A stretch of 64,000 nucleotides of DNA from Halomonas sp. DQ26W (GCF_003339685.1 NZ_QPKI01000001.1:1-64000); one strand, 5' to 3'; numbered from the stretch's first letter, positions 48,383-58,843 are shown. Translations and numbers: made by a program. The notes: generated by a model from the sequence alone, not told the origin.

Positions 48383-50116
48383 TCAGTTCACCTGGTAGCG
48401 ATTGAGGCGGTTGCGGCGCTCGAACTCCTGCACGCGCTGGCGGGCGAACTCCACGGTCTGGGCGGTCATCACGCTGTGATTTTCGTCCTTCAGTTCGCCA
48501 CCCAGGTTGCGCACGATCACCATGGCAGTTTCCACCATGGCTTCGAAGGCTGCCGCCGTATCCAGCGCGCCGGGCAGTGGCATCAGCAGGGTGACGCCAG
48601 GCGTGCGGAACTCGTCCATGGCCTCGATGGGGAAGGTCCCGGGCTTGATCACGTTGACCATGGAGAATTGCAGTTCGCTCTCCGGGTCCTCGGTCTCGAA
48701 GCGATGGAAGATACCCATCTCGCTGCTGTAGCGCAGGCCGCAGGCCAGCATCAGATCCAGCAGCGCTTCGCCGGAGAAGCCCCGCTCGTCCCGAGAAAGC
48801 ACGCTGATGACGATGACCTCGTCGGAATGGCTGAGGGTCTCACGGGCACGCTCTGCATTGACGTCGTGCCGCAGCGCCTTGGCCAGTGTCGGGTGGGCCC
48901 GCACTACGTCGTCGTCGATCAGGTCGTCATCGTACATCCCGGCGGCCGGCTCGAAGGCTGAGACCTGCTCGTTATCGGAAGCTACCGGCTCAAAGGTGAA
49001 TTCGTCCCGTTGCGCCACTTGCCGCGAGCGCGGCGGTGCGAACAGCGGGTCGTCGTCGTCGGTCATTTCGATGACCTGCGCCTCGAGGCGGCGACGCTCG
49101 GCATCCTTGGCGGCCTGCTCGACCTCGGCCTCGCGACGGCGCTGAGCGTCCAGTGCGGCCTTCTCGGCACGCGCCTGCTCGCGACGTGCCTTTTCCAGCC
49201 GCTTCACTTCACGCCGCTTGGCCAGGCGCTGCTGCATGGATGCCCCGAAACGCTGGACCGTATGACCCAAGCGTCGCGAACCACTCTTGAACGAATTGCT
49301 CATGCCTTCCAGGTCGACGAGACGATAACGCTGGTCGTCGTCATGCAGTTCCTCGTGGTCCTCGGGGGCGGCGGCCAGCGGCTCGGCGGCCATGGCAGCG
49401 GGCGGCTCGGCATCGTCGAGTACCGATAGCGTCGGCTCGCGACGTGGGACATCCGCTTCGGCATCGTCAGGACGCTGCGACGCCGCGCTGGCCGTAGCAG
49501 GGGCTGACTGACGCTCCTGCGGTGCGGACTGCCGCTCCTGCATGGTCGGCTGCACGCTAGGCTCAGTTGTCGCTTCCGCACTCTTGCTCACGGATTTACC
49601 GAGCGTGGGCTCGGTGCTGGCTTCAGGTGTCCGTTCCTGCCGTTCACGTGTGGGTGCTCTGTCACGATGTGATGACTCGCTGCGCGAAGGTGGTGCTTGC
49701 CGGGCGCTTTTCGCCTCGAGCGATGGCTCGGCCCGCGCGGAAACCTGGACATCCTCACGCGGTGGCGCCGACGCCGCTTGCGGCGAACTCGCCTCGGGCG
49801 TGTGCCTCGCGGCCCTGAGGCCAGACAGCACCCGTGAAGGGCCGGGGTGCTCCTGGCGCTTCAGCTTGGGCTTGGGTTTGCTCTGCGCCTGAGCATAGCT
49901 GGCAGGACTGATGACGCGCGCCCCACCGTTGGGCAGTTCCCAATTGGTATCAGCCTCGGACGATGCTGTTGCGTCATCGCTACCGTGGTTGTTGTTTTCC
50001 CCTACCTGGTCCAGGCGGGGCACTCGGCGCTGGCGTTTCAGGCGACGTATCCCATCAACAACGATGAGAGTCACCAGTGCCAGCCCCAGAATGATCAGCC
50101 ATTCTCTAAGTTCCAT
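48383..50116 (-). CDS. zipA: Cell division protein ZipA
   Basis: A 577-residue division protein that tethers FtsZ to the membrane. An N-terminal TM (LREWLIILGLALVTLIVVDG) is followed by a very long Pro/Gln/Glu/Arg-rich linker with a charged coiled coil (EVKRLEKARREQARAEKAAL). The C-terminal FtsZ-binding domain is at about 430-577 (VLSRDERGFSGEALLDLMLA; VNVIKPGTFPIEAMDEFRTP). E. coli ZipA has 328 residues; the excess is all linker. It is in the conserved smc-zipA-ligA order. Confidence 0.95.
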   Translation of the reverse strand: MELREWLIILGLALVTLIVVDGIRRLKRQRRVPRLDQVGENNNHGSDDATASSEADTNWELPNGGARVISPASYAQAQSKPKPKLKRQEHPGPSRVLSGLRAARHTPEASSPQAASAPPREDVQVSARAEPSLEAKSARQAPPSRSESSHRDRAPTRERQERTPEASTEPTLGKSVSKSAEATTEPSVQPTMQERQSAPQERQSAPATASAASQRPDDAEADVPRREPTLSVLDDAEPPAAMAAEPLAAAPEDHEELHDDDQRYRLVDLEGMSNSFKSGSRRLGHTVQRFGASMQQRLAKRREVKRLEKARREQARAEKAALDAQRRREAEVEQAAKDAERRRLEAQVIEMTDDDDPLFAPPRSRQVAQRDEFTFEPVASDNEQVSAFEPAAGMYDDDLIDDDVVRAHPTLAKALRHDVNAERARETLSHSDEVIVISVLSRDERGFSGEALLDLMLACGLRYSSEMGIFHRFETEDPESELQFSMVNVIKPGTFPIEAMDEFRTPGVTLLMPLPGALDTAAAFEAMVETAMVIVRNLGGELKDENHSVMTAQTVEFARQRVQEFERRNRLNRYQVN

Positions 50117-50341
50117 GGGTCGTCTTGCCTATCACTAGGGCGCCATGCCGGATGTATGTCCGTCAACAGCATAGCGCGATTGCCTGAAAAAGGGCCACTT
50201 TTTTTATTTGTCAAGCCCCGGCATTATCGCTTGAGAGTCCAATCGACCCTGCGCCTTTCCCTGTCATTTCACGCTTCGATAGTGTGGTCTGACCATGATG
50301 TACTTTCCGATATTGCTTTTCCAAAGCGCTTGCAAGCCCTG

Positions 50342-53300
50342 TCAGGCCTCGGCAAGCGCCGCGGCCTCCTCGACCCCAACGGCTACCAGGCGTGATACAC
50401 CAGGCTCCTGCATGGTAACACCCATCAACCTTTCCGCTGCCTCCATGGCGATCTTGTTGTGGGTAATATAGATGAACTGCACCGAATCCGACATATCCTT
50501 CACCAGCTTGGCGTAGCGCCCCACGTTGGCATCATCCAGCGGGGCATCCACCTCATCGAGCATGCAAAAAGGAGCAGGATTGAGTTGGAAGATGGCGAAC
50601 ACCAGCGACAGGGCAGTCAATGCCTTTTCGCCCCCCGAGAGCAAATGAATGGTGCTGTTCTTCTTGCCGGGAGGACGTGCCATGATCGCCACGCCGGTGT
50701 CCAGCAAATCATCCCCGGTGAGCGTCAACCATGCGGTTCCACCACCGAAGACTCGCGGAAAAAGCGACTGAAGACCCTGATTGACCCGCTCGAAGGTGTC
50801 ACGAAAACGGGTGCGGGTTTCCTGGTCAATCCGTCGAATCGCCTTCTCCAGTGTCTCCAGCGCCTCGTTCAACTCGGCCTGCTGGGCCTCCAGGTAGTCG
50901 CGACGCTCGGCCTGCTGGTCGTACTCCTCGATGGCGGCAAGGTTGATCGCACCCAGCCGGCGAACCCGCTCGGCGACCTCCTCCAGCCGGGTCTGCCAGG
51001 CGGATTCGGTGGCCTCGGGGTCCAGCGACACCAGTAGGACCGCAGTATCATGACCGAGTTCAGCCAGCTGCTCGTCCTGGGTCTCGGCCTTGAGCGCCAG
51101 CGCCTGGACCTGCATGCGTGACTCCTGCAGGCGCTCGCGAATGCCTTCCAGGCTGCGCTCGTGTCCCTGCCGGGCCTGCTCGTCCTCACGCAGCCGTTCG
51201 GCCAGCTCGGCGGCACGGCCACGCACCTCGTTGAGCGCCCGCTCGTCGCCTTCGCGCCGGTGCAGCAGACCGTCAAGACACTCGCGCTGCTCCTCGTCGG
51301 GTTCGCGCAACTGCTCCAAGGCTGCGCCCAGTTCGTCACAGCGGGCGGCAAGACGCTGGCGGGCATCACCGGCACGGCCTTGCTGATCGGCAAGGCCGTC
51401 ACGTTCGGTGCTTAGCCGCTGATGTTCCAGCGCCAGTTGCTGGGCACGTTCGCTCAGCGGTCGCTGACGGGCGCGCATTGAGGCGAGCTGCTCACGACTC
51501 TGGCTACGCTCACGTTCCAGTCGGTCGCGCTGCTCGGCGCTTTCCTCGAGACGCGCCATGGCCAGCTGCCACTGCTCACGAGCCTCTTCGATGGCCAGGC
51601 GCGTCTCTTCGCCGGTCTCGCGCAGTCGCTCGACCTCCTCGACCAGCTCGGCGGCCCGCCCCTGCAGATGCTCGAGCCGGCTGGCCAGACCGCTGTCCTG
51701 CACCGCCAGCTGTTGATGTTCCGCGGCCAGGCGGCGTTCGTCCTGGCGCACGCCCTCAAGGGCGCTTTCGGCCTGCTCTGCCCGCTTGCGCTCGGCAGCC
51801 AGTTCTATCTCCTGAACAACCAGGCCTGACTCGACGTCGTCGAGTTCGGCGGTCACCTCGCCCCGGCGACGGCGACTGACCAGCAATGCGTCAGGGCCTG
51901 CGCCCTGGCCGCGGTGGCGTATCCAGTCACGGCCCAGCCATAGCCCCTGTGGCGTGATCAGACTCTCGCCTGCGGCCAGGCCTTCGCGCTCACCCCAGGC
52001 CTGGGCGTCGTTTTCCACGCAGCGAATCGCACCCAGCCAGTCCGCGGCGGCTCCTGCACCCCGCACTCGGGACGCCAGACTATGCAGCGGCGGCTCGCCA
52101 ATGGCGTCGGGGGCGAGCGCTCCCAGTTCGGCGGGCGGCGCATCGCTTGCGGCCTGGAAGGAACCAGGCGTGGCCAGCCGTGCCTTGAGCCAAGGCGCCA
52201 ACACCCAGGAGACGCTGGCCTCCCAGCCATGGTCGACCTCGAGAGACTCGCCGAGCCGTGGCGCGTCACCGAGACCGTGGTTGGTCAGGTGGGTTGCCAG
52301 CGCTTCGTCCGGGTCGTTCAGGGCGGCCTGGATCAGCGCTTCCAGCGAGGCGAGCTCACCCTGTAGCGCACTGCGGCGCGCTCGCCGCTCCTCCCTTCGC
52401 TGCTCAAGGGTTGCTGCTACGGCCCGTGCCTCATCACGCTGTTGCTGCAGCTGCTCACGCCGTGCCTCAACGCTCTCCTGCTCCAACTGGTATTCGGCCA
52501 GACGCTCCTGCAGCTCGCTTCGCCGGGCCTGCAGCTCGGCCAGGTCCGGCAACTCTTTCTGCTGTTGGCGACGGCGCTGTTCGTCGGCATCCATTCGTAC
52601 CAGCCGCTCCTCCAGGTCGCGCAGGCGATCCTGCGCGCGCTCCGCTTCGCGACTGGATTCGCGCCAACCCTCGCTGAAGGCCTCGTAGGCGAGCTCGGCA
52701 TCTTCCGCCCCCGGCTCAGCGTCATCCAGCATCGCTTCCAGCTCGGCCAGCTGTTCGGCGACCTCCTCCTGTTCGGGGGCCAGGCGTTTGAGCCGCTCGT
52801 CGAGCCCCGCCAGCCGCGCCTGGTCGTCTTCGCCCAACCGGTCCAGCTCGGCCAGCTCGCGATGGGCGCTCTCCAGGTCGCGCCCCAGCTGGGCTTCCCG
52901 GCTGCGTGCGTGCTCCAGGTTCTGCTCCAGCCGGGCGATAGCGCCGGTGGTCTCGAAGAAGCGCGCCTGGCACGCTTCCAGCTCCTCGGCCAGACGGTCG
53001 TGGCCGGCACGGGCCTCCTCGAGGCGGGTCTCGCATTGGCGCATGCCCAGGATCTCGCGCTCCACGGCGGTTTCCAGCTCGCGGACGCGGCTCTCCTCCT
53101 CACCCTGGCGGGCACGCAAGGCGCGGCCACGCAGCAGCGCCAGCTCGCCCTTGAGCCGGTACTCCTGTTCCTTGAGGGTCTGGTAGCGTCGCGCCGCCTC
53201 GGCCTGGCGCCGCAGGCGTTCGAGTTGCTTGTCGAGCTCCTCGCGGATGTCATCCAGGCGCTCGAGATTCTCCCGGGTGCGCCGCATGCGGTTCTCGGTC

Positions 53301-53836
53301 TCTCGGCGGCGCTCCTTGTACTTGGAGATACCGGCCGCTTCCTCGAGGGTGGCACGCAGCTCCTCGGGGCGCGCTTCGATCAGCCGCGAGATCATGCCCT
53401 GGCCGATGATGGCGTAGGAACGGGGGCCGAGACCGGTCCCCAGGAAGAGGTCGGCAATGTCGCGGCGACGGCACTTCTGGCCGTTGAAGAAGTAGGCGGA
53501 CAGGCCGTCGCGGGAGACCTGGCGCTTGACGGCTATCTCGGCGTACTGGGCGTAGAGGCCACCCATGCTGCCGTCGCTGTTGTCGAAGCGCAGCTCGATG
53601 GCGGCCTGGCCCACCGGCTTTCGCGCGGTGGAGCCGTTGAAGATGACGTCGGTCATCGATTCACCGCGCAGGGTCTTGGCCGAGGATTCGCCCATGACCC
53701 AGCGCACGGCATCGATGATGTTCGACTTGCCGCAGCCGTTGGGGCCCACGATGGCGGTCATGTTGCCATCGAAGGGCACCGTGACCGGATCGACGAAGGA
53801 CTTGAACCCGCTCAGGCGAATCGAGGTGAGCCGCAT
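50342..53836 (-). CDS. smc: Chromosome segregation protein SMC
   Basis: A 1164-residue SMC ATPase. Walker A GPNGCGKSN at the N-terminus, a very long coiled coil interrupted by a hinge in the middle, and C-terminal signature LLSGGEKALTALSLVFA with Walker B PFCMLDEVDAPLDD. It compacts and resolves sister chromosomes, normally with ScpAB. It ends 5 bp after the ccmI stop on the same strand, so it may be transcribed from the ccm operon as well as locally. Followed by zipA and ligA. Confidence 0.97.
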   Translation of the reverse strand: MRLTSIRLSGFKSFVDPVTVPFDGNMTAIVGPNGCGKSNIIDAVRWVMGESSAKTLRGESMTDVIFNGSTARKPVGQAAIELRFDNSDGSMGGLYAQYAEIAVKRQVSRDGLSAYFFNGQKCRRRDIADLFLGTGLGPRSYAIIGQGMISRLIEARPEELRATLEEAAGISKYKERRRETENRMRRTRENLERLDDIREELDKQLERLRRQAEAARRYQTLKEQEYRLKGELALLRGRALRARQGEEESRVRELETAVEREILGMRQCETRLEEARAGHDRLAEELEACQARFFETTGAIARLEQNLEHARSREAQLGRDLESAHRELAELDRLGEDDQARLAGLDERLKRLAPEQEEVAEQLAELEAMLDDAEPGAEDAELAYEAFSEGWRESSREAERAQDRLRDLEERLVRMDADEQRRRQQQKELPDLAELQARRSELQERLAEYQLEQESVEARREQLQQQRDEARAVAATLEQRREERRARRSALQGELASLEALIQAALNDPDEALATHLTNHGLGDAPRLGESLEVDHGWEASVSWVLAPWLKARLATPGSFQAASDAPPAELGALAPDAIGEPPLHSLASRVRGAGAAADWLGAIRCVENDAQAWGEREGLAAGESLITPQGLWLGRDWIRHRGQGAGPDALLVSRRRRGEVTAELDDVESGLVVQEIELAAERKRAEQAESALEGVRQDERRLAAEHQQLAVQDSGLASRLEHLQGRAAELVEEVERLRETGEETRLAIEEAREQWQLAMARLEESAEQRDRLERERSQSREQLASMRARQRPLSERAQQLALEHQRLSTERDGLADQQGRAGDARQRLAARCDELGAALEQLREPDEEQRECLDGLLHRREGDERALNEVRGRAAELAERLREDEQARQGHERSLEGIRERLQESRMQVQALALKAETQDEQLAELGHDTAVLLVSLDPEATESAWQTRLEEVAERVRRLGAINLAAIEEYDQQAERRDYLEAQQAELNEALETLEKAIRRIDQETRTRFRDTFERVNQGLQSLFPRVFGGGTAWLTLTGDDLLDTGVAIMARPPGKKNSTIHLLSGGEKALTALSLVFAIFQLNPAPFCMLDEVDAPLDDANVGRYAKLVKDMSDSVQFIYITHNKIAMEAAERLMGVTMQEPGVSRLVAVGVEEAAALAEA

Positions 53837-53841
53837 CCGGG

Positions 53842-55068
53842 TTACTCGATGACGCGATCGATGACGACCTCCACCGGCTCACCCTCGATGCTGCCCACGG
53901 CAACCCCATCGAGGTCGCCGAACATGTCCCCCGGTGCCGGCGTGGCAACGCCACTAGGAGTGACGCGAACCAGCAACCTGACCTCGCTCACCTGGGACAG
54001 TCTGGCTGCATCGGACATGGCATGCTGGTCGTCGAGCACCAAAGTAACGGGCAGGTCACCGAGCGTCACCCGGGCCACGGCCAGCGGGGGCAGTTCGCCC
54101 TGCATGTCGCGGGCAACGATGAACACCCGGGTGTCGTCATCGAGCATGCCTTCCAGGCGCTCGTCCAGGCGCACACTCACATGAATTCCAGGCCCCTGGG
54201 TGATGGGCTCCTGTTCTTCCGGCGCCACGCCGAGGCGCTGCTGGGCGACACGAATGCCTTCACGCAGGGCGTCCGAGGAGCCGGAGTCTGACATGCCGGC
54301 GATGGCCCGCCGCCAGCGATCGATGGCCTCCTCGTAGTTGCCCCTGTCGAAAGCGTGAACGCCCATCAGACCGAGAATGGTGGGTTCGCGAGGGTCAAGC
54401 GCCAGGGTTTCGTCGACCAGCGCCTGCACCTCGTCGGTGAAGCTGCGGTTGGCCATGAAGAACTTCAGTTGAGCCTTATGTGCCAGCAGCGAGGCCTGCC
54501 GCCCTTCGAGTTCGATCAGGTTCTCCAGCGCATTCAGTGCCGCGGCGCCCTGGCCGGAATCACGGTAGATAGGGTAGAGCGACGACCAGACGTTGGGGTT
54601 GTTCGGCTGGCGTTCTGCCTGTTGCTCCAGGCGCTCCACCAGTGTCGCCAGAGAGTCGCTCTCCTGATAGGCCTCGTAGAGAGCCAGATCCCCTTCCGCG
54701 CCGTGCTGCTGGTACCAGACCACCGACCCGACCACCACGACCACCGCCACCAGCGGGACGACGAATCGGCCGGAGGCAGGCGAATGCAGTGGGCGGCGTT
54801 TAAGGCCCTCGGTATCCTCGAGCAGGCTGCGGTCGAGCTCCAGGCGATCCTCCTCGAAGCTGGCTTGGTCGATTTCGCCCCGCTCCAGCGCCGCTTCAAG
54901 CGATGCCAGTCGGCGGTGGTAGATCGCCACGTTCTGTTCCGCGGATTTGTCGTTTTCCTCGAAGCTGGCCTGGGCATCGTGCACCAGGTGCGCCCGACGC
55001 AGGGGGGCCACCAGCAGCCACAGCACGGGCAGCAGGAGGATGGCAAAGCCGACCCACAAAAGACTCAT
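53842..55068 (-). CDS. ccmI: Cytochrome c maturation protein CcmI
   Basis: A 408-residue apocytochrome chaperone. Two N-terminal TM segments (LLWVGFAILLLPVLWLLVAP; VPLVAVVVVVGSVVWY) are joined by a cytosolic helical loop. The periplasmic TPR domain (about 120-290) binds the apocytochrome C-terminus, and a beta-rich C-terminal part follows (GIHVSVRLDERLEGMLDDDT). It is last of the ccm operon and overlaps the ccmH stop by 4 bp. Confidence 0.93.
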   Translation of the reverse strand: MSLLWVGFAILLLPVLWLLVAPLRRAHLVHDAQASFEENDKSAEQNVAIYHRRLASLEAALERGEIDQASFEEDRLELDRSLLEDTEGLKRRPLHSPASGRFVVPLVAVVVVVGSVVWYQQHGAEGDLALYEAYQESDSLATLVERLEQQAERQPNNPNVWSSLYPIYRDSGQGAAALNALENLIELEGRQASLLAHKAQLKFFMANRSFTDEVQALVDETLALDPREPTILGLMGVHAFDRGNYEEAIDRWRRAIAGMSDSGSSDALREGIRVAQQRLGVAPEEQEPITQGPGIHVSVRLDERLEGMLDDDTRVFIVARDMQGELPPLAVARVTLGDLPVTLVLDDQHAMSDAARLSQVSEVRLLVRVTPSGVATPAPGDMFGDLDGVAVGSIEGEPVEVVIDRVIE

Positions 55069-55538
55069 GGTGTTCTCCCGCGGTTGATCAGGCCATCGAG
55101 ACGCTCGCGCTCTTCATCACTCAGGGCTCGGGCAGAGGCGTTGCGCCGTGAGCGCACTACCAGCACCACCAGGATACCGCCGAGCACGACCAGACCGGCA
55201 GGCAGCCCCCACAGCAGGTAGGTGCGGCCTTCCAGGCGTGGGTTGTAGAGCACGTAGTTGCCAAAGCGCTCAACCATGTGGTCGCGGATCTCCATGTCTG
55301 CCCTACCGTCATGCAGCATAAAGTAGACTCGGTCACGCATGTCCCGGGAGACCGGGGCGTCGGAGTCGTTGATAGCCTGGTTCTCGCACGTCGGGCAGCG
55401 CAGCGAGGCAGTCAGGCTACGGTAGCGCTGTTCCATGACCGGGTCGTCGAATTCGCGCATTTCAATGGCAGCAGCCTGCACAAGGCCGGCTACCAGCAGG
55501 AGCATGAGACTCGCGAGTGTCAATCGAATCACTGCCAT
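55065..55538 (-). CDS. ccmH: Cytochrome c maturation protein CcmH
   Basis: A 157-residue periplasmic thiol-disulfide protein with a signal anchor, the conserved LRCPTCENQAIND motif (CxxC that reduces apocytochrome thiols) and a C-terminal TM (LLWGLPAGLVVLGGILVVLV). It works with CcmF and CcmI in haem ligation. The start overlaps the ccmG stop. Confidence 0.95.
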   Translation of the reverse strand: MAVIRLTLASLMLLLVAGLVQAAAIEMREFDDPVMEQRYRSLTASLRCPTCENQAINDSDAPVSRDMRDRVYFMLHDGRADMEIRDHMVERFGNYVLYNPRLEGRTYLLWGLPAGLVVLGGILVVLVVRSRRNASARALSDEERERLDGLINRGRTP

Positions 55539-56056
55539 TTTGCCACCTCCGGCAGGATGTGTTTACGGATGTCTTCCGGCGAGATATAGCCAGTGTGGTG
55601 ATAGCGGATGATGCCATCGCGATCCACCAGGAAGGTCTCCGGTGCCCCGTAGACGCCGAGCTCGAAGCCCAGGTTGCCCTCCGGGTCGAAGATATTGACT
55701 TCGAAGGGGTCGCCGAAGTCCTGCAGGAAGCCCATGCCCTTCTCGCGGGTGTCCTTGTAACTGACACCCACCAGACGGATACCGCGATCGGCGAGGTCGA
55801 GTAGCTGAGGCATTTCGCGCTTGCACTCCGGGCACCACTCGCCCCAGATGTTGACCAGGGTGACCTCGCCAAGGAACAACGACTCGTCCACCCGTTGATC
55901 CGGGTCCTTCAGGGTTTCCTTGTCGAAGGCCGGGAAGTCCCTGGCCATCAGCGCGGAATCGCGATGGAAGGGGTTCAGCGACAGCCCCTGATAGAGAAAC
56001 ACCGACAGCACCAGGAAGCCGATCAGCGGGAACAGCAAGAGCAGGCGACGCATCAT
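55529..56056 (-). CDS. ccmG: Thiol:disulfide interchange protein CcmG/DsbE
   Basis: A 175-residue membrane-anchored thioredoxin-fold protein. N-terminal TM (LLLLFPLIGFLVLSVFLYQG), active site EWCPEC in VNIWGEWCPECKREMPQL, and cis-Pro in GAPETFLVDRDG. It keeps apocytochrome cysteines reduced. The ATG at 56056 overlaps the ccmF stop (ATGATG context); a second ATG is one codon on. Confidence 0.95.
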   Translation of the reverse strand: MMRRLLLLFPLIGFLVLSVFLYQGLSLNPFHRDSALMARDFPAFDKETLKDPDQRVDESLFLGEVTLVNIWGEWCPECKREMPQLLDLADRGIRLVGVSYKDTREKGMGFLQDFGDPFEVNIFDPEGNLGFELGVYGAPETFLVDRDGIIRYHHTGYISPEDIRKHILPEVAKWQ

Positions 56057-58059
56057 GCCGTGGCCTCCTTCGGCTTGGTCGGCGCCGACAGCACTTCCGG
56101 GTCCTCCGACGTAGCCAGGCGCCGGTAACGACGGTCGGCCACGGCCAGCAGGCCGCCACCCGCCATCAATAGCGCACCCAACCACAGCCAGCGCACGAAG
56201 GGCTTGTACTGCACGCGCATGGCCCAGCTGTTGTCGCCGAGATCCTCACCCATGGCCACGTAGAGGTCGCGGAACAGGCCGGGCCGCAGGGCAACCTGGG
56301 TCATGGGCATGCCGCGGGCGATGTAGAGACGTTTTTCGGGGTTCATGGTGAAGCTGCGACTGCTTCCATCGCGCTGAACCTCGATCACCGCCCTGTCGGC
56401 CAGGAAGTTGGGGCCGCGACGGCTGGTCAGCTCGGTCATGGTGAAGGTATAGCCCGCAACCTGGGCGCTGTCGCCTACGCCCATGCGCACGTTGCGCTCG
56501 ATGTTGTAGTTGGAGACCACGGCTACGCCGATGATGGTTACCGCCACGCCGAGGTGGCCCAACTGCATGCCCCAGTAGGCCAGCGACAGCTTCTTGAGCC
56601 CGGCGAGGCGCGTCGGTGCATGACGGGTCTTCTCGAAGATGTCCCGGAACATCGGCAACACGATCCACATGGCGGTGACCAGGCCGAGCGCGACCCAGGC
56701 GTTCCACTCCTGGCCGAAGATGAACGGCATGGTGACACCGATGACCAGTGCCGCAACGCCGGCAAGCCAGAGCCGCTTGACCAGGGAACCGACGTCGGTC
56801 TGCTTCCAGCGTGCGATGGGACCAAGCCCCATGAAGATGCACATGATCACGGTTAGCGGCACGAACAGCGCGTTGAAGTAGGGAGGTCCCACGCTGATCT
56901 TGCCCAGGTTGAGGGCGTCGAGCAGCAGCGGATAGACGGTGCCCATCAGCACGGTGACAGTGATGATCACCAACATGATGTTGTTGATCAGCAGCAGAGC
57001 GTCGCGGGAGAGCCAGTTGAAGCTGGTCTTGTGGCTGACACGCGGTGCGCGCAGGGCGAAGATCAGCAGCGACACCCCCACGGTGATTCCCAACAGCACC
57101 AGGATGAAGAAGCCGCGGGACGGATCGTTGGCAAAGGCGTGTACCGACGTCAGCACCCCCGAGCGCACCAGGAATGTACCCAGCAGCGACAACGAGAAGG
57201 TGATGATCGCCAGCAGCAGCGTCCAGCTCTTGAAGGAGCCGCGCTTCTCGGTTACCGCCAGTGAGTGCATCAGGGCGGTACCCGTCAGCCAGGGCAGTAG
57301 CGAGGCGTTCTCCACCGGGTCCCAGAACCACCAGCCACCCCAGCCCAGTTCGTAGTAGGCCCACCAACTGCCCAGCGCGATGCCGACCGTCAGGGAAGCC
57401 CAGGCCAAATTGGTCCAGGGGCGTGCCCAGCGAGCCCAAGCCGCATCCAGACGGCCGCCCAGCAGAGCGGCGATGGCAAAGGCGAAGACCACCGAGAAGC
57501 CGACGTAGCCCATGTAGAGCATCGGCGGATGCAGGATCAAGCCGATGTCCTGAAGCAGGGGATTGAGGTCGGCACCATCCTGCGGCACGTTGGGCAGCAA
57601 CCGCTCGAAGGGGTTGGAGGTGATCAGAATGAACAGCAGGAAGCCAACGCAGACCGCGCCCAGCACGCCGATGACACGGGCCACCATGTCACGGGGCAGC
57701 TCGCGGGAATAGCGGGCGGCAAAGAAGCCCCAGCCAGCCAGCATCAGGCTCCACAGCAGCACCGAGCCTTCATGGTTGCCCCATACGGCACTGAACTTGT
57801 AGTACCAGGGCAGCATGGAGTTGGAGTTGTTGGCCACGTTGGTCACGCTGAAATCGTCCAGCATGTAACTCGCCGTGAGTGCGGCATAGGCGATCGCCAC
57901 GAACAGGAATTGTCCGCTTGCCATGGGGCGAGCATAGGCCATCAGCAACGGCCGGCGCGTTGCCGCGCCGGCCAATGGCATCGCCGTCTGAGCCGCCGCC
58001 AGCAACAGGGCGATGACCAGGGCGAAATGGCCGATTTCAGGAATCATCTGGATCAACAT
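56053..58059 (-). CDS. ccmF: Haem lyase CcmF
   Basis: A 668-residue polytopic protein, the probable haem-apocytochrome ligase. It carries the WWD signature (GWGGWWFWDPVENASLLPWL) and the histidines that bind haem in neighbouring loops (HPPMLYMGYV; GTALMHSLAVTEKR), with about 15 TM segments. The length matches E. coli CcmF (647). It lies 12 bp behind ccmE. Confidence 0.97.
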   Translation of the reverse strand: MLIQMIPEIGHFALVIALLLAAAQTAMPLAGAATRRPLLMAYARPMASGQFLFVAIAYAALTASYMLDDFSVTNVANNSNSMLPWYYKFSAVWGNHEGSVLLWSLMLAGWGFFAARYSRELPRDMVARVIGVLGAVCVGFLLFILITSNPFERLLPNVPQDGADLNPLLQDIGLILHPPMLYMGYVGFSVVFAFAIAALLGGRLDAAWARWARPWTNLAWASLTVGIALGSWWAYYELGWGGWWFWDPVENASLLPWLTGTALMHSLAVTEKRGSFKSWTLLLAIITFSLSLLGTFLVRSGVLTSVHAFANDPSRGFFILVLLGITVGVSLLIFALRAPRVSHKTSFNWLSRDALLLINNIMLVIITVTVLMGTVYPLLLDALNLGKISVGPPYFNALFVPLTVIMCIFMGLGPIARWKQTDVGSLVKRLWLAGVAALVIGVTMPFIFGQEWNAWVALGLVTAMWIVLPMFRDIFEKTRHAPTRLAGLKKLSLAYWGMQLGHLGVAVTIIGVAVVSNYNIERNVRMGVGDSAQVAGYTFTMTELTSRRGPNFLADRAVIEVQRDGSSRSFTMNPEKRLYIARGMPMTQVALRPGLFRDLYVAMGEDLGDNSWAMRVQYKPFVRWLWLGALLMAGGGLLAVADRRYRRLATSEDPEVLSAPTKPKEATA

Positions 58060-58071
58060 GGTTACTCCGGA

Positions 58072-58614
58072 TCAGTACTGGCTCTGACTCTGGCTGACGC
58101 CTTCGTTTTCGCCTGACTCCCGTGCCTCGACACGTTTAGCCACCTCGGCGGCCTTGGCCTGAAAATCGGCGGGAGAGTAGCCAGCCGCTTCCAGTGCCTC
58201 AGCGACTTCGGGAGGCATGTAGTTTTCGTCGTGACGCGCCAGCACCTGATCGGCACGGAACATGCCATTCTGCTGCAGCTGACCGACGACGACCACGCCC
58301 TGCCCCTCGCGAAACAGGTCAGGCAGGATACCACTGTAGGTGACACGCAGATCCTCGACATAGTCGGTGACTGTGAACTCCACTTCCAGGCTATCAGGAT
58401 TTCGCGCCACGCTACCCTCCCTGACCATGCCACCGGCACGGATCTGGCGTTCATAGGGTGCATCCCCGGCGGCGATCTCGATGGGGCTGAAGAAGAGATT
58501 GATGTTGGCCCGTAACGCATAGAGGGTCAGGCCTATGGCGATTGCCGCCAGGGCAACCAACCCCAGGGTGACGTACAGTTTCTGCTTACGCTTTGGTGTC
58601 AGGCTAAGTGTCAT
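58072..58614 (-). CDS. ccmE: Haem chaperone CcmE
   Basis: A 180-residue periplasmic haem chaperone with one N-terminal TM (LYVTLGLVALAAIAIGLTLY). Haem is carried covalently on His in VLARHDENYMPPEV. The C-terminus ends in a GVSQSQSQY tail encoded by a short tandem repeat. The ATG at 58614 overlaps ccmD; the longer reading from 58731 is the ccmD region in another frame. Confidence 0.95.
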   Translation of the reverse strand: MTLSLTPKRKQKLYVTLGLVALAAIAIGLTLYALRANINLFFSPIEIAAGDAPYERQIRAGGMVREGSVARNPDSLEVEFTVTDYVEDLRVTYSGILPDLFREGQGVVVVGQLQQNGMFRADQVLARHDENYMPPEVAEALEAAGYSPADFQAKAAEVAKRVEARESGENEGVSQSQSQY

Positions 58615-58843
58615 GACGATTACCACCCGTTTGATGTGAAACTCGAGCCATGTCGACCTGGTTGGCGCCCAGACGCTCTTCGCGCCGCACCCGACGCTGC
58701 AGGTTACGCAGCAGCAGGCGACGTTCGGCACGGGCGTGCAGAGTTAGTGCCAGCAGTAGTCCACCGGTCACCCCCCAGGCGGCCCAGACGTAGGGAGCAT
58801 GCCCCCCCATGGCAATAAATTCGTTAAAGGACTCGAAGGCCAT
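58604..58843 (-). CDS. ccmD: Haem exporter protein CcmD
   Basis: A 79-residue small membrane protein with one TM (HAPYVWAAWGVTGGLLLALT) and a basic cytosolic tail, which helps release holo-CcmE from CcmABC. It overlaps ccmE by 11 bp and touches ccmC. It is slightly longer than E. coli CcmD (69). Confidence 0.92.
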   Translation of the reverse strand: MAFESFNEFIAMGGHAPYVWAAWGVTGGLLLALTLHARAERRLLLRNLQRRVRREERLGANQVDMARVSHQTGGNRHDT